A stretch of 64,000 nt of DNA from NCBI GenBank assembly GCA_034928145.1, contig JAYFPE010000029.1, forward strand, positions 1 to 64,000. The letters run 5' to 3'. The position numbers and the translations under genes are program-made. The stretch comes from Pelethousia sp034928145 (GTDB lineage Bacteria > Bacillota > Clostridia > Christensenellales > CAG-138). The notes beneath the pieces are model-generated. The model searched no databases, was not told the DNA's origin, and worked only from the letters and a program-made list of their open reading frames with translations. Of this stretch, positions 1 through 8,231 are shown in pieces. Within the stretch, counting starts at the first letter, position 1, and each line of letters starts with the position of its first letter.

Positions 1-109
1 TAACAACAATAAATGGCTTAAAGACTGGGTTTTATTTAAGTTAGCTCATCTATAATATATAAAATCTTTCATGTTTCGACAAGAAAACAAGCTGAAAAAG
101 GGGGATTGT

Positions 110-137
110 GCGGGTTCGAATCTCGCCAGTTCTACCA
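110..137 (+). other. Orphan tRNA 3' half (probable att site)
   Basis: A T arm (stem GCGGG/CTCGC around loop TTCGAAT) is followed by a seven-base acceptor strand, discriminator A and CCA. No matching 5' half, D arm or anticodon arm lies upstream, so this is only the 3' end of a tRNA. Such duplicated 3' ends mark the distal boundary of elements integrated into tRNA genes. The terminator directly downstream suggests the native flank is to the right and the element lies to the left, outside the window. Confidence 0.75.
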
Positions 138-180
138 AAAAGACATAGCTTTCCGCCAAGGAATTGCTATGTCTTTTTTT
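138..180 (+). terminator. Terminator after the tRNA fragment
   Basis: AGACATAGC and GCTATGTCT form a perfect stem, extended by A/T pairs and followed by a run of T. It begins at the CCA end, as expected for the original tRNA terminator. Confidence 0.85.
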
Positions 181-347
181 GTACGGTAAAACGTGATAGT
201 ATAGATAAAAACTTATTCCGTGTCGGAAGTGAAAATCGGAAGCAGGAGCGCCAGGAAAGCACTATATAATAAACATTGCGGCAGGAGATCACATCCTTTC
301 CGGACCTGCCTCTCCCGAAATGGAAAGCCTGAGAAGGAGGCGGAGCC

Positions 348-1450
348 ATGAGTGAATTGACGAATAATTATATAGCTATAGGTGTGATATGTGTTCTTTC
401 ACTCGCAATTTTAGTGCATATGTCTTGCCGTAATGTCTTTTATACTCACGCGATGAAAAAGCAGTTTGCCTTTGCTGCTTGTATGACAATCATAATAATC
501 ACAGCGGAAATCGGGAGCGTTCTTTTTGAAAACCGTATTACTGGGAGCAACGTTCCCAGTTTTGCTGTAAATGTAATCGGTTTTTCTCTCTCCCCTTTTA
601 TTGCGATTGTTTTATCTAAGGCTTTTTCTGCAGGAAAAAGACGGATCAGGACGGCACTGACAATTCCTGTATGGATCAACGCTGCCTTTGCTATCCGCTC
701 TCCATGGACAGGATTGATTTTTACTATCAGTAATGGTCATTATCTGCGTGGTCCATGGTTTAGCCTGTATATTGCTGCATATCTGTGTTCGTACACAATA
801 CTGATTGTAGAGTCCTTTAAGGCCATGAAAACTTATCAGTGCCATATAAAAAGCACATTTATCATGCTGCTTGTTTTTGTATTTACAGGAACCCTCATGC
901 AGATTATACTGCCAGATATCCATACTTCCTGGTTGTGCATAACCCTGGGCCTGATCCTGTATTACGCTTATTTTTGCGAGCTCTCGGAAACACAGGACAC
1001 CTTGACCGGATTACTCAACCGCAGCGTGTATGAGCAACATATCAAAAGCCTGAATCAAAATTCCAGCGGCAGCGTTTTAACTTTTGATCTTGATAATTTT
1101 AAACGGATCAATGATCTATATGGGCATCAATGGGGTGATTCTTGCCTTCAACTCACAGGAAAGATCATAAAAGACTGTTTTTTGCAGATAGGCTTATGTT
1201 ACCGTGTCGGCGGAGACGAATTCTGCGTTATATGCCCAACCACAAATGAGCGGCAGCTGAAAGATGCGCTTGATTTGTTTCACAGAAAGATTGCCGGGAT
1301 CAGAAAAGGCCGCGATGTTCAAAATGAATTCCCACGGTTTCTACGGGATATTCGGTTTTCCCCAGCTCAGAAAAAGGGTATGCCATGGCGCTGAAAGAAG
1401 CAGATGATCAAATGTATCATTTTAAAAATAAAAGGAAGCAAAACGGATAA
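348..1450 (+). pseudogene. Membrane diguanylate cyclase (GGDEF), frameshifted
   Basis: The start has a good ribosome binding site (AAGGAGG). The first 210 residues or so hold several hydrophobic segments, consistent with a multi-pass sensor, followed by a GGDEF domain with TLTGLLNR, FDLDNFK and VGGDEF (residues 288-292). This family makes cyclic di-GMP. No RxxD inhibitory site is seen just upstream of GGDEF. After about position 1325 the reading frame loses similarity and stops at 1394. The canonical C-terminus (TVSTGYSVF, then EADDQMYHFK) is intact in another frame down to a TAA at 1448-1450. One missing base near 1318-1330 explains this, so the gene is either inactivated or carries a sequencing error. 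Most catalytic residues lie before the break, but the C-terminal part of the fold would be lost. Confidence 0.8.
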
Positions 1451-1523
1451 GCCGGTTTTACTTGATCGATTAAGCCCCAGTCCCCAGCCCGATTTTTAAA
1501 TCTTTTTTCCACGGTGATTACAT

Positions 1524-1575
1524 GCGGAGTGTCCTTATAGGGTTTGAGAATCCTATTAAGGACACTCCGCTTTTT
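1524..1575 (+). terminator. Long terminator hairpin
   Basis: GCGGAGTGTCCTTA (1524-1537) is exactly complementary to TAAGGACACTCCGC (1557-1570), with an inner TAGG/CCTA stem and a T run after it on the plus strand. It can end transcription from the GGDEF gene. Confidence 0.7.
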
Positions 1576-1664
1576 CATGTCAAAACAGGGGTAGAGATTG
1601 TGATTGCTGATTTCCAGCCCCTCCGATACACAAAGCAGCGTTGCCCTATGTTCGTTGTGTTCGT

Positions 1665-1935
1665 TCAAAAGCTGAATATACGACTGCAGGCATCGATCCG
1701 CCGCCCCTGCGCGTCGGGCAGAGAGTTGAGGGCGCGGCACAGGCGGCAGAATGTTTCCTTGCGCTCCAAAAGCTCCTGGGGCGTGGGCTCGGACAGGCAG
1801 GCCGAATATTCGATCCCATCATCATAGTCGAGGGAATACTGCGCCTTGTTGCGCGTGACGCGCTGCCGATAGGCGGCTTCATACCGTTTTCCGCTCTGGA
1901 GCTCGGCGGGCCACCTCGTCGGGAACCTCGATCAT
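1665..1935 (-). pseudogene. Degraded sigma-70-like factor of conjugative transposon type
   Basis: On the minus strand an ATG at 1935 opens MIEVPDEVA and soon runs into a stop. In a shifted frame the reading continues as RYEAAYRQRV, NKAQYSLDYDDGIEY, PTPQELLERKE and RALNSLPDAQGRRI, ending at a stop at 1665. From memory these match the small sigma-factor-like proteins carried by Tn916/Tn1549-type conjugative elements in Bacillota. The expected C-terminal helix-turn-helix (region 4) is missing. At least one frameshift and a 3' truncation make it non-functional. It is a fossil of an integrative element. No conjugation genes lie beside it. Confidence 0.6.
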
Positions 1936-1996
1936 CGTTTGCGTGAAAATTGATGAAATAAACCGTAGCTTTTCTAAATTATCCCTCCCCTGCGGC

Positions 1997-2692
1997 CTAT
2001 TCGTCGGCAAAGCGATAGCCAATGCCAATCTCAGTGAGTATGAACCGTGGTTTTACCACATTTTTTTCAATTTTACGCCGGAGCTTGGCCATGAAAACCC
2101 TGATGGTTTTGGTATCGCCTGTTTCCTCATAGCCCCAAACTTCTTTAACAATATAATTGTGCGTGAGAACCTTCCCCTTGTTGACAATCATCAGCAGGAG
2201 CAGCTTATATTCCATAGGGGTCAGATGAACCTCATTCCCGTCTACGAGAACCCTGCGTTTTTCATAATCCACCGTCAAATAATCACACTCGAAAACAGAT
2301 ACGGAAGAAGACGATAATTGCTGCCCAAGCCTTCTCTTAATCACACGAGTTCTCGCCAGTAGCTCACCCATATGGAAAGGTTTTGAAATGTAATCATCCG
2401 CCCCTAAATCTAAGGCTTCAATCTTTTCTTTTTCTTGGCCTCTTGCCGAAACCACAAGTATTGGTGTATTGGAAAAGCTACGGATTTCTCGAATGACCTC
2501 TAACCCATCCCTATCCGGCAGCCCGAGGTCCAGTAATACAATATCGGGATGATTGGAGGAAAGCAGGAACATTCCCTCATCGGCACTTTCGGCAAGCATG
2601 ACCTTATAGCCTTCCTTTTTCAAGGAAACCGATATGAAGTTTGAAATATACTTATCATCCTCAATTACCAACGCGCTTAACTCATCCGTCAT
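1997..2692 (-). CDS. OmpR/KdpE-family response regulator
   Basis: This 231-residue protein has a receiver domain with the phospho-acceptor Asp in IVLLDLGLP (D55), a Lys in ISKPF, and a C-terminal winged helix (VHLTPMEYKLL, KTIRVFMAKLRRKI, GIGYRF). Similarity is closest to KdpE. It overlaps the 3' end of the upstream kinase gene by about 11 bases, so the two are translationally coupled. It probably receives phosphate from that kinase and controls the adjacent potassium transporter genes. No kdpFABC ATPase genes are in the window, so the target set differs from classic KdpDE. It is the last gene of the minus-strand potassium cassette. Confidence 0.88.
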   Translation of the reverse strand: MTDELSALVIEDDKYISNFISVSLKKEGYKVMLAESADEGMFLLSSNHPDIVLLDLGLPDRDGLEVIREIRSFSNTPILVVSARGQEKEKIEALDLGADDYISKPFHMGELLARTRVIKRRLGQQLSSSSVSVFECDYLTVDYEKRRVLVDGNEVHLTPMEYKLLLLMIVNKGKVLTHNYIVKEVWGYEETGDTKTIRVFMAKLRRKIEKNVVKPRFILTEIGIGYRFADE

Positions 2693-4115
2693 TTTTATTC
2701 ACCTCCATCGGCAGGGAAAATACAAACCTTGCACCTCCGGCCGCTCTATTCTCTGCCCAGATTTTTCCTTCATGCGCTTCAACGATAGCCTTGCAGATGA
2801 CAAGCCCCATTCCCATTCCGCGCTTCCCATCAACAATATTATTTTTCTGTTCCGCAAACCCATTGAACAACCGGGTCATCAGGCTCTCGTCAAGGCCATT
2901 TCCACTGTCGTTGACTTGGAATACAGCGTCATTGTCCACAACAAATGCTTTCAGGCTAATGTACCGATCAGGCGGCGTGTGCTTAATAGCGTTGTCCAGC
3001 AGATTGACGAGCACTTGTACGATTAGTTTTCCATCCATCGGCAACGAAATCACCTCGTCGGGCAATAAAACCTCGAAAGGCCGATTTTGCAGAAGTCGGG
3101 ACATATGAGATATGGCCTGATTCACAACGTCATCCACAACCTCGCATTCTTTGTGCAGAACAAGCTGGTTTTCGCCTATGCGCGTCATATTGAGTATGTT
3201 TTCCACAAGATTGGCAAGCCAAATCATTTCCTCGCTGATATCGGCGGCCAGCTTTTTTTGCTCTTCCGTGGATAGCTTGCCAAATTCGTCCGCGAGAAGT
3301 GAGCTTGCGCCGGTAAGTGCTGTTAGTGGGCTGCGCAGATCATGGGCCACGGAACGCAGCAGCGTACTTCTCAGGCGCTCCCGCTCCATAGCGACCCGGA
3401 TCTCCTCCCGCTCATAATAGCTATATTCTCTATCCAATGCGGTGCCAAGCTGTGTCGCCACGGTTTTTATCACAAGCTCCTGCTGAAATGTTAAATCCTT
3501 TTCCACGCAATACACAGTAAGCTGCCCCAGTTGTTTTGTAGCGTTCTTAATTGGAATAGCAAATCCCGCTATATCTGAGTGGACAGAATCCTCACTAAAA
3601 TATCCATGCACTTCCCCTTCAAGCGTAATGCGGCTAGCAAATCCGGTGTTATCAAAAATGTACTTAATGCCCCTCAAAATGATATTGCGCTTCCCGGTGA
3701 CAAGCAAAAAGCCTTCAGAAACTTCATAAAGCAGCCGCGCTGTCAGCTCGCTTTGATGGGAAATGCTCATTTGCTTTTGCAGGCGGGAAGTGATAGTACC
3801 TGATACTACGGCTGTTATAAGGAAAAACAAAAGCAGTATCACATCTACCGCGCTGTAAATGAGGAAAGTATACCGCGGCTCGGTAAAAAAGTAATTGAAC
3901 AGCATCACGCTGGCCACTGATGCGGCGATACCGTAAATATATCCGTTGGTCAGGATGGTTACAAATAGTACACCAAGCAAAAACACCATAATGATGCTTT
4001 CATTGCCGACACCAAATCCGGCAATCAGAAGTGAAATTAACATAGACAACGCTAGTACAAGCAGTATCTTCATTACCGAGCGCATGATTTCATTGTTCTT
4101 CTTATTCGTAACCAT
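2682..4115 (-). CDS. KdpD-like sensor histidine kinase lacking the N-terminal domain
   Basis: The protein starts directly with a four-helix membrane domain of KdpD/DUF4118 type (about residues 10-110). A GAF-like region follows, then HisKA with the phospho-acceptor His in SVAHDLRSPL (about H258) and a HATPase domain (NLLDNAIKHTP, VNDSGNGLDE, GMGMGLVICK). Full KdpD has about 370 extra N-terminal residues (KdpD and Usp domains), which are absent here. The ATG at 4115 has AAGGAAG upstream. A longer start at 4148 adds 11 residues without a better site. It sits between trkA and the response regulator, so it likely senses potassium or turgor state for the Trk-type system. Confidence 0.88.
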   Translation of the reverse strand: MVTNKKNNEIMRSVMKILLVLALSMLISLLIAGFGVGNESIIMVFLLGVLFVTILTNGYIYGIAASVASVMLFNYFFTEPRYTFLIYSAVDVILLLFFLITAVVSGTITSRLQKQMSISHQSELTARLLYEVSEGFLLVTGKRNIILRGIKYIFDNTGFASRITLEGEVHGYFSEDSVHSDIAGFAIPIKNATKQLGQLTVYCVEKDLTFQQELVIKTVATQLGTALDREYSYYEREEIRVAMERERLRSTLLRSVAHDLRSPLTALTGASSLLADEFGKLSTEEQKKLAADISEEMIWLANLVENILNMTRIGENQLVLHKECEVVDDVVNQAISHMSRLLQNRPFEVLLPDEVISLPMDGKLIVQVLVNLLDNAIKHTPPDRYISLKAFVVDNDAVFQVNDSGNGLDESLMTRLFNGFAEQKNNIVDGKRGMGMGLVICKAIVEAHEGKIWAENRAAGGARFVFSLPMEVNKNDG

Positions 4116-4154
4116 AGACCATTCACTTCCTTTCGACGGAGCATACAATGAATA

Positions 4155-4805
4155 CTATTTTATGTCCAGCATACGGGAACAGCTTTTCGGATCGCCCCCG
4201 ACAATTAGGTGTTGGTGCTCCGTGAAAACATGCTCGGCACTGGTAACAGGCGTTATTTTTCCGTTTTTCTTAATAGCAATGATGTTAATATTATATCGAA
4301 AACGGACATTTACCTGCTTAATGCTTTTACCCACCCAGCTATCCGGGGTCTCAATCTCAAAAATCGAGAAATCCTCCGTCAGCTCAAAAAAGTCAAAGAG
4401 ATTACGTGCGCTGTATTTTCGCGCGGCCCGGAGCGCAACATCCCGCTCGGGGTGGATGACCTCGTTGGCGCCGTTTCGCAGCAGGAACTTTTCATGAATC
4501 GCTCTGTCCGCTTTGGATACCACATATTTTGCCCCCATATCCTTGAGTAGTGATGTAATTTCCAGCGACGCCTGAAAATTGTCGCCGATGCACACAAAGC
4601 ATATGTCAAAGTTACCCACGCCCAGAGAGCGCAGCAGCTTTTCGTCCATGCAATCCCCGATCTGCGCGCGTGTAACATGGGGAAGTAGGTCGTTGACCCG
4701 CTCCTCCTCTTTATCGACGATCATAACCTCGTTGCCAAGCTCCGTCATTCTTGTGGCCAGATGCTTTCCAAACCTTCCAACGCCAATTACCAATATTGTT
4801 TTCAT
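4155..4805 (-). CDS. trkA: TrkA/KtrA potassium uptake regulatory protein
   Basis: This is a cytosolic RCK protein that gates a TrkH/KtrB channel by binding nucleotides. The N-terminal Rossmann motif is ILVIGVGRFG with acidic IVDKEE ending strand two. Residues from about 130 form the RCK-C domain (ELTEDFSIFEIETP to HLIVGGD). The length of about 216 residues is that of the single-RCK KtrA type, not the doubled TrkA of E. coli. The ATG at 4805 has AGGAG about seven bases upstream and is preferred to one at 4823. It lies 10 bases after trkH and 40 bases before the sensor kinase. Confidence 0.93.
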   Translation of the reverse strand: MKTILVIGVGRFGKHLATRMTELGNEVMIVDKEEERVNDLLPHVTRAQIGDCMDEKLLRSLGVGNFDICFVCIGDNFQASLEITSLLKDMGAKYVVSKADRAIHEKFLLRNGANEVIHPERDVALRAARKYSARNLFDFFELTEDFSIFEIETPDSWVGKSIKQVNVRFRYNINIIAIKKNGKITPVTSAEHVFTEHQHLIVGGDPKSCSRMLDIK

Positions 4806-4815
4806 TGTCTTTCTC

Positions 4816-6162
4816 CTAACCAATGTTGATTTTCTCTTCTGGATTTCTAAAACCTGTTTTTTTGCTCAACCGAGCAGCGATAGCCATTGCCAGCGTCAGA
4901 CTGCCTACACGCCCGCTGTACATCAACAAAATGATAATGATGCGTGAAAGCGCATTCAGCTCCCGGGTAATACCCGTGGACAATCCCACCGTACCAATAG
5001 CGGAAAGCACCTCAAACGACACATCCCTCACGGGTAAACCTTGTGTTGTAATGATAAAAAGTATTCCCAAAATGGATAGTATGACATAAATCGTTGCGCT
5101 ATAGTAAGCGCGCTTAACAACATCGTCCTCCAACCTTCTATGAAAAATATTGATATCGTCGGAATTTCTAATATAAGATATCGTCGCCAGTATAATAACC
5201 GTGATTGTTGTCGTTTTAATACCGCCGCCGGTAGAGCCGGGAGATGCGCCAATAAGCATCAGCAGCATGGACAAAACTGTGCCGCCTTCGGTAAGCGCAG
5301 CGGTCTCTACGGTGTTAAAACCGGCGGTTCTTGGCGTGATTGACTGGAAGAGTGAGGCCAGCAGCTTATCAGTCGGGGGCATTGCCGAGAGCGTGTTGCC
5401 CTTCTCCATGATATAAAATAAAACCGCGCCGCCTATAATCAAGAACACCGTTGACAGTAGCACGATCTTCGTATGGAGCCTGTAGCGGGCATACTGCAGC
5501 TTGTGCTCTATCATATCATCCCAAACCACAAAGCCAAGCCCCCCGATGACAATAAGCGACATTATGGTCAGATTGACCAGTACATCGCTCTGATAAGGGA
5601 TAAGGGATGTGTAAGGGGCAAATCTCCCCATCAGATCAAATCCCGCATTACAAAAAGCGGATATAGAATGAAATATCGCATAATAAGCGCCCGTTACCAC
5701 ACCCATTTGTGGGACAAAGCGAATAAATAACAGGATAGCCCCAATGCCTTCAAAAATTGCGATGCATATGATAATACGCCGTATCAGCCGCACGATGCCG
5801 CCAATATGAAAGGCGTTGACCGATTCCGTCAAAACGCCCCGCCCCGCAAGTCCGATTTTACGCCGGGCCATCATCAAAAAGAGGGTTGCTATTGTCATAA
5901 AACCTAAGCCACCGATTTGAATCAGGCACAATATGGTAATTTGACCGAATAGGCTGAACTGCGTATATGTATCATATACGACCAATCCCGTTACACAAGT
6001 GGCGGAGGTGGAGGTAAATAGGGCGTCTATAAACGGGAGTGGATTTCCATCCCTGCTGGCAGACGGGAGGGATAAAAGGAATGCCCCCAATACTATGATA
6101 CCAGCGAAACCAAGTGCGATCATCTGTGTGGAATTAGCTCTGATCTTCCCTAAAAATATCAT
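4816..6162 (-). CDS. trkH: TrkH/KtrB potassium transporter subunit
   Basis: This is a 448-residue integral membrane protein of the Trk/Ktr/HKT superfamily. The four pore-loop motifs are visible: STSATCVTGL, ISAFCNAGFDLMG, SITPRTAGFNT and SAIGTVGLSTG. Each carries the conserved filter glycine. The length matches KtrB. It forms the ion-conducting subunit, paired with the TrkA protein encoded next. It is the second gene of the cassette, 10 bases after the small TrkA-like gene, and no convincing Shine-Dalgarno is seen at the chosen ATG, suggesting coupling. Confidence 0.93.
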   Translation of the reverse strand: MIFLGKIRANSTQMIALGFAGIIVLGAFLLSLPSASRDGNPLPFIDALFTSTSATCVTGLVVYDTYTQFSLFGQITILCLIQIGGLGFMTIATLFLMMARRKIGLAGRGVLTESVNAFHIGGIVRLIRRIIICIAIFEGIGAILLFIRFVPQMGVVTGAYYAIFHSISAFCNAGFDLMGRFAPYTSLIPYQSDVLVNLTIMSLIVIGGLGFVVWDDMIEHKLQYARYRLHTKIVLLSTVFLIIGGAVLFYIMEKGNTLSAMPPTDKLLASLFQSITPRTAGFNTVETAALTEGGTVLSMLLMLIGASPGSTGGGIKTTTITVIILATISYIRNSDDINIFHRRLEDDVVKRAYYSATIYVILSILGILFIITTQGLPVRDVSFEVLSAIGTVGLSTGITRELNALSRIIIILLMYSGRVGSLTLAMAIAARLSKKTGFRNPEEKINIG

Positions 6163-6172
6163 AATATGATTT

Positions 6173-6616
6173 TCATCCTCTCAGGCAGGCAAGTATCTGA
6201 TTAGCAGAAACGCCATTTTCCAGTATTACCGTGATGCCCGTCTGCCTGAATATATTTTTGTAGATTGCGTTATTGCATTGTGCCATAGTGCGAATAGCGC
6301 TATTTTTCCTTTTGGCCATTAGACAGATCAATAGGTTATCCGCGTCATCCTGTGAAAAAGCGCCGATCCAGTGGTAAATAGTTCCGGCTATTATGTCCGG
6401 CTCAGGTGTATAGTCATAGGTGAGTGCGGCATTATCAAGCATATGGCTAATTTCATCAATCGTTTCCAGTTCGCCATACAACAATATTTCTTTTTCTGCG
6501 GGAGTTTCCGGCTCTGCCATAAAGCCGCCCCGCTCAAGGAACCGATCCAAACGACACATCAAAAGGTATCCATATAGTATTATTCCCGATGAAACAATGA
6601 TGAGTAGGACAATCAT
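6173..6616 (-). CDS. Membrane-anchored half-RCK (TrkA-N-like) protein
   Basis: This 147-residue protein starts at an ATG preceded by TAGGAGGCGAC, much better than an upstream in-frame start at 6781. An N-terminal transmembrane helix (about residues 1-20) is followed by an acidic linker. The C-terminal half (DADNLLICLMAKRKN, MAQCNNAIYKNIF, GITVILENG) resembles the second half of a TrkA-N Rossmann fold, where TrkA proteins read NLLACLLAK and then a V/IxP segment. The glycine-rich nucleotide motif is absent. It is the first gene of the potassium operon and may be an accessory gating or anchoring subunit. That role is inference. Confidence 0.65.
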   Translation of the reverse strand: MIVLLIIVSSGIILYGYLLMCRLDRFLERGGFMAEPETPAEKEILLYGELETIDEISHMLDNAALTYDYTPEPDIIAGTIYHWIGAFSQDDADNLLICLMAKRKNSAIRTMAQCNNAIYKNIFRQTGITVILENGVSANQILACLRG

Positions 6617-6637
6617 ATTGTCGCCTCCTATGCAACG

Positions 6638-6643
6638 ATTATA
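6638..6643 (-). promoter_or_regulatory. Candidate -10 element of the potassium operon
   Basis: A minus-strand TATAAT lies about 20 bases upstream of the first gene of the cassette. No good -35 is seen at 17 bases, so an activator such as the cassette's own response regulator may be needed. Confidence 0.35.
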
Positions 6644-6785
6644 ACTCTTAAAATATAACCGTAGTGTTAATGTGGTGGCCATTCGTGCTAATTTTGTGTA
6701 ACTGTAACCGCAGAAAAGCAAAGTAATTATGACAGGCGAACACTGGGTTTTCGCCGTTCTGTAAACCCGGTTTCTCGACAAGCTG

Positions 6786-6811
6786 AGTCGATTACTTTAA
6801 AGTAATCGACT
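6786..6811. promoter_or_regulatory. Perfect 26-bp palindrome between divergent genes
   Basis: AGTCGATTACTTT is followed directly by its exact reverse complement. It lies between the potassium operon (minus) and the VOC gene (plus), just before a TTGATA sequence that could be a -35. It has no loop and only a weak T run, which favours an operator for a dimeric repressor over a terminator. Confidence 0.5.
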
Positions 6812-6875
6812 TCTTTCAATATGCTTGATATACTGTAATTATTCAACCTGTTATAGATTATGGAGGTATCATACT

Positions 6876-7274
6876 ATGGCACTTAACCTTGGGGGATGGT
6901 GTGTTGTTTTGGATTCCGGCAATGCGGACGAACTGTCTGCATTTTACGAAAGGCTACTCGGCTGGACGCGGTTCAAGGGCGAGGAGTTTACAACTTTAGC
7001 GAACGTAGGGCAGGACGGATTTCCGACTTGGATTACATTTCAACAAGTAGATGATTATGTGCCGCCCATTTGGCCTGCAACGCCGGACAAGCAACAACAG
7101 ATGGCGCATTTAGACTTCCATGTTGAGGATGTAGAAAAGGGGGTAAAATACGCCCTGTCGTGTGGTGCGACCATGTCAGAAATCCAAATGGAAGATGATT
7201 GGCGAGTGATGATAGACCCTGCTGGGCATCCGTTCTGCATATTGCCGATACCAAGCTGGATGAAAGAAGCTTAA
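6876..7274 (+). CDS. VOC-family (glyoxalase-like) protein
   Basis: The 132-residue protein has the paired beta-alpha-beta-beta-beta modules of the vicinal oxygen chelate superfamily: VVLDSGNADELSAFYERLLGW at the N-terminus, HLDFHVEDVEKGV in the middle and MIDPAGHPFCIL at the end. Members are dioxygenases, glyoxalases or drug-binding resistance proteins; the substrate cannot be read from sequence. GGAGG sits 8 bases before the chosen ATG, better than the in-frame start at 6825. The region is AT-rich, like its neighbours. Confidence 0.8.
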   Translation: MALNLGGWCVVLDSGNADELSAFYERLLGWTRFKGEEFTTLANVGQDGFPTWITFQQVDDYVPPIWPATPDKQQQMAHLDFHVEDVEKGVKYALSCGATMSEIQMEDDWRVMIDPAGHPFCILPIPSWMKEA

Positions 7275-7418
7275 GACCACAAAGCTAATTGAGGATATTG
7301 GGCGGTCCTTTACGTCGACATCAAGAGCCGCGTATGTATACCGCAGATCATGAGCATCAATGCCAATGATAACGCGGCCCTTTTTTGCCCGCGCCTTTTC
7401 CGTTCTCCGCCCCTTGGT
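7275..7418 (-). pseudogene. Possible tyrosine recombinase remnant
   Basis: In one minus-strand frame this gap reads GRVIIGIDAHDLRYTYAAL followed by DVDVKD. HDLR-x-T-x-A-x-L followed by a DVK segment is the conserved HxxR box of tyrosine integrases. About six residues usual between AAL and DVK are missing, and the remaining catalytic boxes are absent. This would be a short fossil of an integrase. The match is brief, so chance cannot be excluded. Confidence 0.4.
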
Positions 7419-8231
7419 TTATCCCGAGATAGCTTGGGGGAAAGGCGGCCAGTTTATGATGGCGGGCCGCGTGCTAGTATGTTGAGCCTCTTCCAACTTT
7501 ATGAAATTGGGGCGGGCCGCATAATTCTCCATAAAAAAGGCCGATTGGGTTGCGCCTTCCATCCGGTTGGCATTTAACACGCGGATGATTTGATCGGCGT
7601 GTGCTATTCCCAGGCCGTGCCCGTAGTATAATCCGCCAGGCAGGACGATGACGTTTTCGCCCTGCAACTCAGGGGTTTTCGGATTTACCTCGGGGTTTTT
7701 GAAATAACACCGGTCCCCCAGCAAAATATCCGCAACTTTTTTAGGCGCACCGACCTCTCTGAGCAGAGGATCTAAATCGTGCCAGTTCATCAGATAGATC
7801 GAAGAAAAGCGTCTGTTGAATGTTTCCTCCGAAAAAACTTTCAGTATGGCTCCATAATAAACGATCACCATAGCTGTGGCGCATTCCGTAGCATATTTCT
7901 GGCCGTTTACAAAGATGTCCCTGACTGCATCACTGGGCTTCACGCCGCTTTTGAGCAGGAAGCCGCCGGTGCCTGTTCTCTCCCAATACGCTGGGTTGCA
8001 TTCCGACTTATGGAAAACTGCAAATCTGAGCCCGCTGCGGTTAAGCGCCTTTGCCGCGTCAACGATTTCCCGGCGCAAGGAAAGCTCAAACTTGAGCTGC
8101 TCCGGCGTGTCGTACCGGTAAATTTCCTCGCTCTTGGACATCTGCTCCAAAAGCTGCCTTTCCACGCTATTTTCAGGGTATTTGTCGATGATTTCAGCGA
8201 TATTGAAGGTTGAACCGGATATAATAATCAT
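7419..8231 (-). CDS. tgl: Protein-glutamine gamma-glutamyltransferase (spore coat transglutaminase)
   Basis: The protein aligns by eye along almost its whole length with Bacillus Tgl, which makes epsilon-(gamma-glutamyl)lysine cross-links between coat proteins on maturing spores. The conserved segment ATECATAMVIVYY holds the catalytic Cys (C117; Cys116 in B. subtilis). LMNWHDLD, RCYFKNPEV, GENVIVL and HGLGI are also typical. At 270 residues it is about 25 longer than the Bacillus enzyme, with an unrelated proline-rich tail. It overlaps the preceding gene by 4 bases, so the two are translationally coupled. Confidence 0.92.
   Translation of the reverse strand: MIIISGSTFNIAEIIDKYPENSVERQLLEQMSKSEEIYRYDTPEQLKFELSLRREIVDAAKALNRSGLRFAVFHKSECNPAYWERTGTGGFLLKSGVKPSDAVRDIFVNGQKYATECATAMVIVYYGAILKVFSEETFNRRFSSIYLMNWHDLDPLLREVGAPKKVADILLGDRCYFKNPEVNPKTPELQGENVIVLPGGLYYGHGLGIAHADQIIRVLNANRMEGATQSAFFMENYAARPNFIKLEEAQHTSTRPAIINWPPFPQAISG

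Noticed and set aside
65..137. A complete tRNA at the left edge
   Set aside because: No acceptor 5' strand, D arm or anticodon arm can be folded upstream of the T arm.
1997..4115. A classic Kdp ATPase regulatory pair
   Set aside because: kdpFABC genes are absent and the kinase lacks the N-terminal KdpD domain; the genes next to it are trkA and trkH.
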